DNA of 64,000 bases, from positions 2,093,001 to 2,157,000 of the forward strand of contig CM057135.1 of assembly GCA_029964075.1 (NCBI GenBank). The letters are read 5' to 3'. The translations under genes and the position numbers were made by a program. A model generated the notes under the pieces. That model made no database searches and had not been told where the DNA came from. It saw only the letters and a program-made list of their open reading frames with translations. Below, piece after piece: positions 43,745 through 55,696 of the stretch (positions are counted from its first letter, which is position 1; each line of letters begins with the position of its first letter). This stretch comes from Patiria pectinifera. Lineage: Eukaryota; Echinodermata; Asteroidea; Valvatida; Asterinidae.

Positions 43745-44462
43745 GCCCGATAGTCCGAAGTTTTTTAGTCCGAAGGTTCTTTAGTCCGAAGGGTCATTAG
43801 TCCGAAGGTTCTTTAGTCCGAAGGGTCATTAGTCCGAAGGTTCGTTAGTCCAATGGTTCAATAGTCCGAAGGTTGGATAATCTGAAGGGCCCATTTGTCC
43901 AAAAATAGAATAAAGTTAAATAATCCAAAGGTTCGATACTCCGAATAGACGATAGGGACGATAGTCCGAAATGACAATAAGGGTCGATAGTCCGAATAGA
44001 CAATACGGTTCGTCAGTATGACACTTCGGACTATCGGACCTTACTGTTGATTCGGACTATCAGACCTTATCGTCGATTCGGACTATCAGACCTTATTGTC
44101 GATTCGGACTATCGGATCTTATAGTCTTTTCGGACTATCGAACCTTATTGTCAATTCGGTATAATGAACATTCGGACTAAAGAACCTTTTTTTCGTTTCG
44201 GACTATTGGACCTTCGGACTGATTAACCTTATTCTAAATTCGGACTATCGAACCTTCGGATAAATGAACCTTCGGACTAATGAACCTTCGGCTTAATGAA
44301 CCTTCGGACTATTGCATCAAATGTTCTGATTAACGAACCTGCTTTCATTTTCGGACTAACGAACCCCCTCTTATGGAAATTGTGTGCATTTGGACTATCG
44401 AACCTTCGGACTAAAAAACCTTCGGACTATCGGACCTTCGGACTATCATTCGGACATGTTCA
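43745..44462. repeat. Fold-back array of 16-bp units with core AGTCCGAAGG
   Basis: The left half reads TTAGTCCGAAGGTTCT and variants in 16-bp steps (43750-43890, then looser to about 44015). The right half carries the complement (TTCGGACTA...GAACC) from about 44025 to 44455. The array therefore folds on itself. Its right edge meets the 5' truncation point of a LINE. No clear target duplication was found. Confidence 0.8.
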
Positions 44463-44471
44463 TGTTGACTA

Positions 44472-46494
44472 TTGAACCAATACCTTGCCAAGGACCCCAC
44501 TCAATGCACTGTTGCTGACAATTATAATAGGCTAAAACAAACCTTGCTCAAGTCCAGGGATGAAAATATTCCCAGTAAGACATCCCGCCCATCCAATAGT
44601 CTCCCCTGGGTTACCAAGAACATTAGGAAATTGATCAAAAAGCGAGATAAGCTCCATAAAAAAGCGAAAAAATCTCAACTACCTGCTGACTGGGAAAACT
44701 TCCGTGAAGCTCGTCGCACTGTGAAAAAGATCATCAAGAAAGCAGAGTCCGACTACATCAAGAATAGTATTGATGATTTGGAATCAGACCAGCGTCCCTT
44801 CTGGAAATACATTAGAAGCAAGCGTGTGGATAGCTCAACCATCCCAACCCTGAAAAAAGGGTGATCAGCTTTTAATTTCAGACTCTGAAAAAGCCGATGC
44901 TCTCTCTGGCCATTTCAACTCCGTCTTCACAATTGAAAGAGACAATGTCATTCCATTCACATCAAGTAAATACCCTGCCATGGATGATATCATCTTCAGA
45001 AGTGACGGGGTCCTCAAACTTCTCAAGAACCTTAATATCAGCAAAGCTGCTGGTCCTGATGAGATGACCGCCCGAATGCTGAAAGAAACAGCGGAGGAAA
45101 TTGCTCCGGTCTTAGCATTCTTGTTTCAGCAATCTCTCGATGCGGGGACTCTCCCAGACGACTGGCTCCTAGCTAATGTTACAGCTCTATTTAAAAAAGG
45201 ATCTAGAGCAAGTCCCGAGAATTACCGCCCCATTTCCTTGACCGCCATCATGTGCAAACTGTTAAAACATATATTACATTCTCAAATCAGCAAGCATTTT
45301 GATAAACATAACATTTTTTCACCACTGCAACATGGTTTCCGTAAGGGACATTCATGTGTTACTCAGCTCATCCAGGTTGTTAATGATTGGATGGAGGGAA
45401 TTGACAACACACAGCAAACTGATGCCGCAATATTAGATTTTACTAAAGCATTCGACTGTGTCCCCCACGAAAGGCTTAAATCAAAACTGCATTATTACGG
45501 TATTAGAGAAAACACTCTCAACTGGATTAGCATGTTTCTGACACAACGACAACAACGGGTAATCATCAATGGAGAAACTTCCAAATGGCACCCAGTAATT
45601 TCAGGAGTCCCACAGGGAACAGTATTGGGGCCATTATTGTTCTTGACATATATCAATGACATCACAGACACAATCCAGTGCAACATACGACTGTTCGCTG
45701 ATGATTGCATCTTATACACCACCGTAGCCAGTGATGAGGATTGTGATAAACTCCAGAAAGACCTTGATCATGTGTGTCAATGGGCTTCCAAGTGGCAAAT
45801 GACCTTTAACCCCAAAAAGTGTAACACCATGTCCGTGGGACTAAAGAGGTCCAAGATTCATCACAACTACACCATGCTTGGAGAAACCCTTGAGCAAGTT
45901 CAAGAGCACACATACCTTGGAGTGACAATATCGGATAACCTCTCCTGGGAACCAAATTATCGGCGCACCGTTAGCAAAGCAAATAAAATCCTTGGTCTTC
46001 TTCAAAGAAATATCCACCAATGCAGCATAGAAACCAAAGCCAAAGCATACAAGGCCCTCGTTCGACCTCACCTCGAATATGCTGCCGCAGTCACCGACCC
46101 CTACCAAGCTAAATACATTCAGATGTTGGACAAAGTTCAAAGAAGGGCGGCACGTTTTGTGGTCAACGATTATCGCCGTAAATCTAGCGTCACCAAAATG
46201 ATCCAAGATCTGGAGTGGGAAAGTCTGGCAGAAAGGCGCCAGAATGCCCGATTAAGCCAGTTCTACCTTATTCACAAAGGGGCATCTCCAGTGACATCCA
46301 ACAAGCTTAAACTTAGAGACAACAACCATTCAAGCCGGCACTTTACAGCTGACGCATACAACATCATCGTATCCAGAACTGATAAATACAAGAACTCATT
46401 CTTCCCTAGAACCATCCGTGATTGGAATAGGCTACCCCTTGACATTACTACACGACCGACCCTTGTTAATTTTAAAGCTGCCCTCACGAACTAG
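44472..46494 (+). pseudogene. LINE (Jockey/CR1 superfamily) reverse transcriptase, 5'-truncated
   Basis: The first frame (44472-44864) is the linker between endonuclease and reverse transcriptase (LPWVTKNIRKLIKKRDKLHK). A frame change at the A-run 44855-44860 leads into the RT: SKAAGPDEM, FTKAFDCVPHERL (motif A), GVPQGTVLGPLLF (motif B), FADDCILY (motif C) and LGVTISDNLSW. The C-terminal tail ends at 46494. The 3' end is a short ATG/GAT repeat (46549-46566). The apurinic endonuclease is absent, as expected for a 5'-truncated insertion. Confidence 0.88.
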
Positions 46495-47689
46495 ACATCG
46501 TCTACACCCCGCGGCGTCATGGAACTTTTAGTTCTGTTGCCGTGTACCAAGTGATGATGATGATGATGAACCAACGTCGGGCAATAAGTTGGGCATTTTT
46601 TTGCCCAACGTTCTAACAGTGTATGGCTACTACCACTATCTTACATCATAAGCTGAGAGCTGAGGAATGTTGCCGAGTTTCCACCAGGCTAATTGTTCAT
46701 TTGTACTTCTTTTCTCTGTCTTGGGACTAAGGCCACATTTCCACCTGACCCTAAAATGTCGGATATAGTGTTTTTCTCTGCTGATTATTTATCTTTGGGG
46801 TGTATCTAATGAGATGTAGGGTGGTGCGGACCGGGCACCCTTGAGCAATTTTAAATATTCAAGATGGTGTCCAAGATGGCTATCAAGAAGGACTAGAATT
46901 CAAAAATTCCCCATATTTCCATGTTTTCTGCCACAGATCAATGATTTTTTTGGACCAGATAGATGTTTTGGGGTCCAACAATTTCGATAGATAGGGTTTA
47001 AGAATTATTGGATGTACTGTTGCTATAGTAACTAGCAATATGGCGATAAAAAGTGGTAAAACGTGCTAAAAATGGCAATAAATGTCTAAAAAATGTTAAT
47101 TAGAGCATTGTGTTTATTCCATTATATGCTAATGACCACAGTGTATTGGATAAAATAGGTTTGATGAGTTACGATTTTCTGTTGCCATGGTAACCATTTA
47201 AATTAACATTGTGATATGTGAAATAAGTCTTAAACTGAAGATATAACATATAACCGTACAATTCGGCCTTATTAAAATGTTTGTAAAAATGTTTTGTAAA
47301 CCTTAGATCATGATACCATCAATGGGTACTGTACGGATTGACAAACATTTTTTTTCTACTATCACATTGATTTTCATTACATTTCAGATATTCTAATGAC
47401 AATTGAAGTCTCAAGTTGGAATGATAGGATGTGACGTGTTTATCTTTGTAACATTGTCAACATTAATACTTATAATCTGATACGAATAGAAATGATTATA
47501 AATGCGAGCTTAAATGATTATCAGTGCAAGTAATGTACATCCCTTGCATCAAGATCTTGAAACACAGCTTGCTGAAAATGAGAACTTGAAGATCTACTGC
47601 CACAGAAACTGCGTGTCGCGCCAATGAATGGGAGGTTTGCGGTAACACCATGTCAGTATCTCTTTTTAGTGAGTTGTGTGGTTCTGAGA

Positions 47690-49490
47690 AGTACCAGTTG
47701 GTTTAACTCGACGTTTCGACCAGTATGCTCTGCTCGTCATCAGGAGACTGCCGGACTCTGGCTGGTGTAGTGGTTTAAGTAGCGGATGTGCTGAGTTCAG
47801 TGGACTGTTGAGGCGAGAGATCTGCAAGAGGATGCCAAGTTCGATGGACTGTTAAAGGCGGGAGATTCTGACAAGATGTTATATATCATGCTGGGATGCT
47901 GAGGTGCTGGGTAGGATGCTGAAGTGGGCTGTGTGTGCTCACCGAAGCATGTCAGAAGGATGGAGGTACAGCTGTGGTGAACATCAAGCAGAGTGCCAAG
48001 GGTATAGGGGACTAATAGGCCAAAACTAATGACGGGAACTATGGGAATTGGATGGGGTCTGAGGGTAAGGAAAACCCATTGGACGTACGGTGAAGGAGTG
48101 GTCGCCAAATATCACTGATATGTGGTACCGGTACCCTATGTCTTGTGGAACTGTCTTGTGTTTGTAGATTTTTATGCCCTCCCGGACTCGCCGGGGGTGT
48201 CACTGTATATGCTGGTGATGAGTTGTGCTTGTTGCCAGTTGATGTTGTGGTCTTTGCTGTGGGATGGAGGAATTCCCCTATAGTCTTCTCTTCTTTCATG
48301 TGCTTTGTGTCTTTCAGTCTTGTGTTGAGATCACGTCCAGTTTCCCTGATTACACTTTCCCACATTCGCAAGTAATCCTGTAAATGCCAGGTTTGGTCTC
48401 GGGGCACTGCCTATCTTTGCGGAACTGAAGGATGTCGCATATCTTGTTGGGTGCAGTTTTGAAGACGTAGATGTCATTGTTGATTAGGATTCCCTGAATG
48501 AGGTGTGATGAACTGCCTATGTACGGGAAGGTGACTGATGATTTGTACCCAGGGCCCTGACATTTGGTAAAGGAGAACCTTTGGTCGGGAGTGGGTCTTG
48601 GGTTTGGATGCCGTTGGTCTTGTATCTGTTGTGTTGCAGAGCTGGCTTGACATGGTGAAGTTCTTGTTGCAGTTGGTCTTTGGCTGGTGAGAGGTTGTGG
48701 GTTGTGAAGATAGCGGTCTCTGTGTGTGGGTTTGCGATACACACAACGAATGAGGGTGCCATCTGACTGTCTGGAGACCTCAACGTTCAGGAATGCGATG
48801 TGGCCATCTTACTCCTGATCCATTGTGAACTGGATGTTGCTGTGGCCATCTCAGTTCCTGATCCGCTGTGATATGGATGTTGCTGTGAAGCCCGTTGAGG
48901 TGTTCCAGAAACAGTCGGAGGTCCTCACGTGCTTAGCGACCACTCAATGAAGGTGTCATCAAAACACCGGAACCACATACTCGGTATCTGGTCGGCTGTG
49001 AGGAGTGCCGTCAGTTCAAATTCTTCCATTAACAAGTCCACTAGAACCGGGGATCAAGGAGATCCCATGGAGGTTCCGGAGGACTGTCCGAAGAATTGGT
49101 CTCGCCACTGAAAGCAAGATGGCGAGACGCAGGTGAGCAGAAGATCATGAATCTTGTCCGGGGTAACGGTTGTGCACTTACACAGTGAGGGGTCATGTGC
49201 TGATCTTTCCATGGCTATTTGGCAGGCTTCACCTGTGGGGACGTTAGTGAAAAGGGACACAACGTCGAAGCTGACCAAAAAGTCGCTGGGTTGGAGGGTG
49301 AGGGTTTCAATGAATGTGGCGAACTGGTCCGAGTCTTGACATGCGGTGGGGTGTTGCCCATCAAGGGCTGGAGAATCTAAGCGAGATACTTGGCAGTGTT
49401 GTAGGTGGGACCTCCCCTTAAGGCAACGATGGGACGAAGGGGATGTCCGGTTTATGAATCTTGCAAGGAGTTTACCCAAAATATTGTCGT
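47690..49490 (-). pseudogene. Penelope-like element: RT plus GIY-YIG nuclease remnant
   Basis: Reading on the minus strand, 49479-49054 encodes RT parts (DFLVSFDVVSLFTNVP and SSGTSMGSP), and frame-shifted RT pieces follow (FDDTF near 48965). The segment 48742-48350 encodes the linker and start of a GIY-YIG endonuclease (CPETKPGIYRITCECGKV), continued by IRETGRDLNTRLK in 48407-48300. This RT-GIY-YIG order defines Penelope-like elements. At 47705-47760 a terminal-type sequence (GACGTTTCGACCAGTATGCT, then CATCAGGA) resembles the usual Penelope end repeat. Several frameshifts show decay. Confidence 0.82.
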
Positions 49491-49519
49491 ACAGTGATTG
49501 ATGTCAACGCCACCATTAC

Positions 49520-50165
49520 CAGCATCGTGAAATCATCCAAGACCCGTTAAAAGCACATGGACTCACTGGTTGCGATACTGTGGCAACATACTTCAGAATT
49601 GGAAAGGCTGTGCACTCAGAGTTCTGAGAGCTGGCGTTTAGGCCCTAAGCTACACACTGGTAGGTGACACAAGTCACGTCCTGTCGGAGGTCATCCTCCC
49701 ACGCAGCACCATTCATTCTGGCCCGTTATGGCCGGACTAAATGTACCTCATTGACAGAGGCACGATAGAAAATGTGGGCAAGCAAAGTGGGCAGGAGAGT
49801 GGTTGGTGCAAAAAGCCGGCTTCCTTGCCCCAACAAATGAGGCATTCAAGGAAAACGTGGACCGTGCTCACCTTCAGGTGGCAGTGTAGAGGCATGCACT
49901 GCAACAAGATCCACCGAGAATGGATCCAACAGCAGTTGGAGGGTCACGAGAAGATGGCTCTAGAACACTTTGCCCAACAACTCTTTCCCACTAGTGACAT
50001 CCCCCTAGCACCGGATGATATAGTGAAACTCATCAGATGTTTTTGCAGTAGTAAGATCCCTTATAAGACACAAAAATATGGTTGAATCAGTGAAAACCTT
50101 GCCTGCTCAGTGTTCTGTGCATGTCAGGGTGGCCAGGGTTGTTGGACAGTTTTGATCAGGCATTT
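49520..50165 (+). pseudogene. Remnant of a cysteine-rich transposon-associated protein with GCDT motif
   Basis: The plus strand carries LTGCDTVATYFRIGKA near 49556-49600, then broken frames, then PTSDIPLAPDDIVKLIRCFC (49993-50052) and a cysteine-rich end (NLACSVFCACQGG, 50097-50135). I recall multi-copy invertebrate proteins of unknown function with this order of motifs: HxLTGCDT, then a Cys-rich tail. Their function is unknown. Its place between two long inverted repeats suggests it is the element's own gene, perhaps its transposase or an accessory protein. Confidence 0.45.
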
Positions 50166-50699
50166 CCTGTGGTCATCTTGTACGGCCCTAAATGATAATA
50201 TCCCGGAACAAATCATATTGCTCAATATGGTGTTCATCCTTGATTTTGAGACAGTTTGTTTACTTTTGGCCAGTTTGTTTATTTTAGTCAATATTGTATA
50301 TCTAGGATATACAAAGAGTGTTCTATTCATGTTATCTTAGACGTTGTGGCAGTTGTATCATTTTAACGCCCTTTACCTGCTTTATGGTTGTTATATTGCT
50401 AGTAACCATAGCCATGGTACATCCAACACCTCTCAAACCCTTTATATTAAATCGATCGGAACCCAAAACATGTATCTCGGCTAAAACATCATTGTTTTCT
50501 GGCAGAAAACGTTAAAATAATAGGAATTTTCCAATTTTAGTCCTTCGCGGCAGCCATCTTGGACCCATCTTGAATTTTTAAAATTGCTCAAGGTGAAGGT
50601 CCACACCACCCTAGATCTCATTAGATACACCGCAAAGATAATTAATCAGCAGGGAAAAAAACTATATCAGAGAAAAAGGGGCACTCCCCTTGGCTGCCG

Positions 50700-52263
50700 G
50701 ACTACATGGCAAATACCTGCGAGTTATGTAATAATCAATGTCCATGCCACCGCCACGCTTTACCCTTTAATCATTTAGAGGATGACTTGGATTTTCATGT
50801 AGCTCTTACAGAACTTCAAACCAACCAAATATTAAATACTGATGACCCGCTAATTTTAAATCATCATTTTCCAGGGAACTCTGATGTTGATCCTGACCGT
50901 AATTTTTAATGCGACACACATCAATCTTCAGATTATCTGTTTTGTGATCAATTTCAAGAAAGGTCCAAGCACAAACTCGTCAAAAATACCTTTTCTACAT
51001 TTCATTGAAATGCAAGAAGTTTTCATAAAAATTTTGACAGTATTTGCGATTATCTTGATCTCTTGAGTTTTCAAGTTTCTACCCTTGGTTATACCAAAAC
51101 TTGGCTTCATGAAGACAGTCCTCCATTCAAAATCAATGGCTATTATTTCTTATCAAATAATAGAAAAGGTAAGGCTGGTGGAGGCTTTGCATTATACGTA
51201 CATGATTCTCTCGAATTTAAGATGAGAAACGATCTAGCTCTAGCTCTAGACAATAACAATTGTGAATCCCTTTTTATTGAAATACCACTTTCAGGACAAA
51301 AGAATAATATTGCCAGTGTATTATATAAGCCACCCAAGGTCAATCTTGCTATTTTTGTTGACTCATTTGATGTTGTCCTCCAACAAATCAACCAAGAAAA
51401 CAAACTACAGATTACATTACACAGATCATCTTTATGTCTTCCAGGTCTCATCGTTAAACGATACTAACCAGACTCAACACTGTGCTGACCAATTTAGAAG
51501 GGTAATTAGTGCTTTTAATATCGCACATTTTTCATATGACCAATGTAAAACGGAATGTAGTGATATTTTATTTAACGAGGATCCAAATCAAGCTTTTAAT
51601 CCGCATCATTCTAAGTATACCTCAATAAATGACAAACACTTTCCTATACAAAAAGTTAAATCTAAAAGGATATCTCAACTTAAAAGTTGGATGACTACTG
51701 TTTTGATTAAATCTGTCAGACACGAAGCTCAACCACGAGGGTAGAATACCCCAACCAGATGTTTCATTCAAAGAATTTTTAAAAAAATAACCATCCCGAA
51801 TCAGTTTTTTTTTTATCCTACTGACCAAAAGGAGATCTGCGATATCGCTAAATCATTCAAGAACGGTAAAAGTGCAAGATATGATGACGTAAGCCCAGAT
51901 ATTTTAATATCCGTTATTTCCAAGGTTAGCCGTCCAGTATGTCATGTTTGTAATTTGTCCCTTTCTGAGGGTATTTTTCCTGATAAACTCAGAATAGCCA
52001 AAGTGACCCCATATTTAAAACTGGAGATCAGTGTGAAACTGGTAACTACAGACCTAAATCAGTCTTATCATACTTCTTTAAATTCTTTTTTTATCTAAAT
52101 TTGACATTTTGTACAATGGTAAATATGGGTTTCGAAGCAATCACTCTACTGACATGGGCAATAATGGATATGGTTCATAAGATCACTAAAGGTTTTGAGA
52201 ATAACTGCATATCTGTTGGTGTCTTTTTAGATTTATCAAAGGCGTTTGACACTATTCATCACA
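50700..52263 (+). pseudogene. CR1/L2-like LINE, 5' part (zinc finger, AP endonuclease, start of RT)
   Basis: A cysteine-rich start (ANTCELCNNQCPCHRH) is followed by apurinic-type endonuclease sequence (LGYTKTWLHEDSPPFKINGY, GGGFALYV), linker frames with many breaks, and RT motif A (FLDLSKAFDTIHHK, about 52223-52267). The coding sequence stops at 52263, where a DIRS element is inserted, and resumes at 57237. Numerous stops and frameshifts show age. Confidence 0.75.
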
Positions 52264-52481
52264 AATTCTATTACATAACACTTCGTACAAGTCTTCAGAG
52301 GGTATGCATTCCTTTCAGGTGCCAGGCATGCGGATCACACAATACATTCAAAGAATCTATAGTAATTCAAATGAGGTAGTGTAGCATGGGTATATAAACC
52401 CCGGCTGAAAGGAGCCAGCATCTTTTCTTCGTGTGATAGGCATAGCGGACAGAGCTGAACAGTTCAGCTCCTTGTTCAATA

Positions 52482-54206
52482 ATGAATACTGACTCGTCCG
52501 AAGACGACATTAAATCACTCCAACCAGGCCAAGGTAAGCCTAGTTCTCGCCGGGACATGGATGCTCGGTTACAGGCCAATGCCGACGGTATCCAGAAGTT
52601 ATCGGCTTCTGTTAATGCCATGCAAGAGATGCTGGCATCAGTGGTTCATTCCCGTGACTTATCCGGACGTGCGAAGCACGCCGGCCCCAGCAACTCCGCT
52701 GGTAGTCCACCCCAGTTTGAGATCTCGGCTCAATACGACGAGGAGTTTGTAGACGAGCTACTAAGTCAGGAAGCTGTGGCATACGACCCAGCTCAATCTG
52801 AGTTTGATCTGACCAGTGTACTGGCGGATAACCAAGCCATTACAGCGCAAGCTGATTTTGACGTTCTTCCAAGTGAAGATATTTACAATGACAGTGAGGC
52901 TAAAGGCCCCGAGATATTTAGTAACTTAGCAGAAAGAGCTGTAAAAGCGGTAACTTTGCCAATCAAGAAAGAGACGTATGCAAAAATTGCAGAAAAATAC
53001 GTTACACCGTCAAATGCGGTAGCTGTGTCGGCACCCAGAATAGACAGTGAACTTTGGGGAACCATCCCCGCCTCAGCTAGATCCAAGGACGTGATCTTAC
53101 AGAAAATCCAAAAACAAGTTATCAAAGGTTTGCTTCCTTACTGCAAAATGTTGACTGAATTGCGTGATGCAACAAAGTCAGGCCAAGTTGTGAACATTGA
53201 CAAGTTAAAGGAACTTGCTTTAGATGGCATTACTCTTGCAGGGAACGCCTCTTATGAACTAAGTATGAGACGTCGAGAGGAACTGAAACAAGTCCTCAAC
53301 CCCATGTATCGCGGTCTGTGTTCCCGCAATACTCCCGTCTCAGAAATGCTGTTCGGGAAAGACATGAATAATACAATGAAACAGGTAGCTGAAGCCTACA
53401 AAGCAGGCAAAAAATTGACCTCAGACGAGAGGAAAAATCAGTCTTCCTATCGCCGTTATGTGCCTTATAACCAGCAGAGAACAGGCAAAGGCTCGTCCGC
53501 AAACTACAGCGGACCCACTGGAGACAGACGCTTCTGGCGTTCATCTTCTCGGGGTTCGAATGTTCCCCAACACAGCCGTGGGCGATCCACGTGGCAGCAG
53601 AGATCTAACAAACCATCTACTGCAACGAAGCCTACTTCAGAAAAAAACGGGTATGTAAAATCAAATCTACTATCCTCTCCATTGGCAAGTGCCGGCAGAC
53701 TAAAATTACACAAGGGCGATTGGTCTCAAATCACTTCTGATAGGTGGATTCTAAACACCATATCAGGGTGTAAAATTGATTTCTTGAGGTGTCCAATTCA
53801 AACCTCAAAACCTCAAAAGAAATCCTTCTGTGATCAAGAATCACTTGTGATCAATACTGAGATTAGTGAACTGCTGCACAAAGGTGCAATCAGAGAACTT
53901 CCTCTGGCTAAATGCCAGTTTCTGTCAAACATTTTTCTGATAGCGAAAAAGACAGGTGGATTGAGACCAGTTATTAATTTGAAAGATCTTAACAAATTTG
54001 TGTCGTACGAGCACTTCAAAATGGAAAATATCAAGCTCGTGAAAAACCTAATTCAAGTTAATGACTTTCTCACGTCAATTGACCTGAAAGATGCTTATTT
54101 TTCTATTCCAATGTTTGAAAGGGATCAAACTTATCTTTGCTTCTCTTGGGCAGAAAAAAATTGTCTGCTTTACTTGCTTACCATTTGGCTTATCATCAGC
54201 CCCTAG
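52482..54206 (+). CDS. DIRS gag-like protein and N-terminal RT
   Basis: The 574-residue frame begins with a gag-like region: a coiled coil at about 30-60, a helical domain at about 150-290, and an arginine/glycine/serine-rich tail at about 330-400 that could bind nucleic acid. It then continues into RT motifs (LRPVINLKDLNKFV; FLTSIDLKDAYFSIPM, with the first catalytic Asp). It leaves frame at an A-run (54155-54161), after which RT continues in another frame. In related DIRS elements gag and RT are usually separate genes, so fusion here may reflect a lost stop. Confidence 0.8.
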   Translation: MNTDSSEDDIKSLQPGQGKPSSRRDMDARLQANADGIQKLSASVNAMQEMLASVVHSRDLSGRAKHAGPSNSAGSPPQFEISAQYDEEFVDELLSQEAVAYDPAQSEFDLTSVLADNQAITAQADFDVLPSEDIYNDSEAKGPEIFSNLAERAVKAVTLPIKKETYAKIAEKYVTPSNAVAVSAPRIDSELWGTIPASARSKDVILQKIQKQVIKGLLPYCKMLTELRDATKSGQVVNIDKLKELALDGITLAGNASYELSMRRREELKQVLNPMYRGLCSRNTPVSEMLFGKDMNNTMKQVAEAYKAGKKLTSDERKNQSSYRRYVPYNQQRTGKGSSANYSGPTGDRRFWRSSSRGSNVPQHSRGRSTWQQRSNKPSTATKPTSEKNGYVKSNLLSSPLASAGRLKLHKGDWSQITSDRWILNTISGCKIDFLRCPIQTSKPQKKSFCDQESLVINTEISELLHKGAIRELPLAKCQFLSNIFLIAKKTGGLRPVINLKDLNKFVSYEHFKMENIKLVKNLIQVNDFLTSIDLKDAYFSIPMFERDQTYLCFSWAEKNCLLYLLTIWLIISP

Positions 54207-55696
54207 AATATTTACTAAGGTTATGAAACCTGTAGTAGCATCAGCGAGAAGTCGAGGTATTCGCTTGGTCATTTATTTAGATGATATCCTCATCATGCCT
54301 TCTTCAAAAGAAGAAAGCACCACAAACACTAATTTCGTGATAAACCTACTCCAAAATCTTGGATTTGAAATTAATTATAAAAAAATGTTGTTTGAACCCT
54401 GAAACAAAAGTGACATACATGGAATTCATAATCGACTCAGAATCTATGTCAATTCACATCCCTAAAAGTAAAGTGGAAAAAGTCAAGTTTGAATGTGGAC
54501 AGTTAATTTCCAAAAATTCAGTAAGCATCCGCCAACTGGCCAGATGTATTGGCCTCACTGTTTCAACGTTTGAGGCCTTTCCGCAAGGAAAATTACATTA
54601 CCGACAGATGGAAGTTGCCAAATTTAAAGCACTTCAGTCTGAATCCGGTAATTATGACGCACATATTGATACCACACCATTTCTTGAAGAAATTCAGTGG
54701 TGGTTGACGGCTTCCTCTGATGGAGTATATTGTAATATAAAATTACCATTCATCGATATTGTTATCTCCACAGATGCAAGTAAACTGGGATGGGGAGCAG
54801 TCTATCACACAAACAATTCGTATGCACAGGGTACCGGTAAGTTGAAAGACATCCATAAAAAGCTTCATATTAATGTGTTGGAGCTCCTGGCTGTGCAAAA
54901 TGCACTGCTCAGTCTGTGTTCACAGGTGCAAAATGCACATGTTCTCATAAAATCAGATAACAGCACGGCTGTATCATACATCTCCAAAATGGGGGGATCT
55001 ATGGTTTCCTTAAACCAGATTTCGACCACAATTTTTAAGTGGTGTTTGCAAAAGAATATTCACTTATCTGCAACTCACATTGCCGGAAAAACCAATGTCA
55101 CGGCCGATCTTCTTTCTCGTAAAGAGTTGAACAAAGAAATAAGTATCAAGTGTGTAGTCTTTGATCATATTGTCAAGCATACCTTCTGCCCAGACGTTGA
55201 CCTTTTCGCATCTTGTGAAAATCGAAAATTGAATCAGTATGTTTCATGGAAAAAAGATCCATATGCTTGGGCTGTAGATGCGTTTACAATTTCATGGGGG
55301 AATTTATCTCCTTATATTTTCCCTCCATTTTGTTTGCTACCCAGAATCCTGGACAAGATTTCCAGAGACAGGACAGACTTATGTCTAGTAATCGCCCCCT
55401 TGTGGCCAACCCAAGCCTGGTTCCCTCAGCTACTCTCAATGTGTGTAGCACAACCAATCCAACTGCCACAGACTGCTCTGAACCAACCTCAGCAAATTCA
55501 ACCTCTGAATCTAAGATTAGCCGCTTGGACCATCTCAGGCAACGATGGAAAGCAGAGGGACTTTCGAGTGACGCTACCAAGCTCATCACAAGTTCCTGGA
55601 GACAGGGCACAGAAAAACAGTATGAGTCTGCCTGGAAATGTTGGGTTAGCTGGTGCAGTCGAAGGAAAATTGATCCATTTGCGTCATCTGTTCTAG
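54091..55696 (+). pseudogene. DIRS reverse transcriptase / RNase H (frameshifts at A-runs)
   Basis: RT continues with CLPFGLSSAPRIFTKV and the catalytic box VIYLDDILIM (54271-54300). It shifts frame at the A-run 54379-54385 and goes on with thumb sequence and RNase H (VISTDASKLGWGAVYH; LELLAVQNALLSL; IKSDNSTAVSYI). A methyltransferase-like region, common in DIRS, was not clearly recognised. After about 55330 the frame overlaps the recombinase gene in another frame and is probably not used. Confidence 0.8.

Larger units (their letters stand above)
46762..50668. mobile_element. DNA transposon with long (about 280 bp) inverted repeats, invaded by other elements
   Basis: The stretch 46762-47043 (GATATAGTGTTTTTCTCTGC and what follows, including GAGATGTAGGGTGGTG and TTCAAGATGG) is matched by the reverse complement of 50391-50668 along its whole length, with moderate divergence. 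Inside lie a Penelope-like fragment and the remnant of a cysteine-rich GCDT-type protein. The superfamily is unknown to me. No clear target duplication is visible next to the ends. Confidence 0.7.

Noticed and set aside
43745..44462. CRISPR-like look of regular short repeats
   Set aside because: Units are contiguous, diverged and arranged in opposing halves, there are no unique spacers, and the context is animal transposons.
47797..48783. Several overlapping proline/threonine-rich minus-strand frames as distinct genes
   Set aside because: They are frame-shifted pieces of one Penelope-like RT/GIY-YIG gene.
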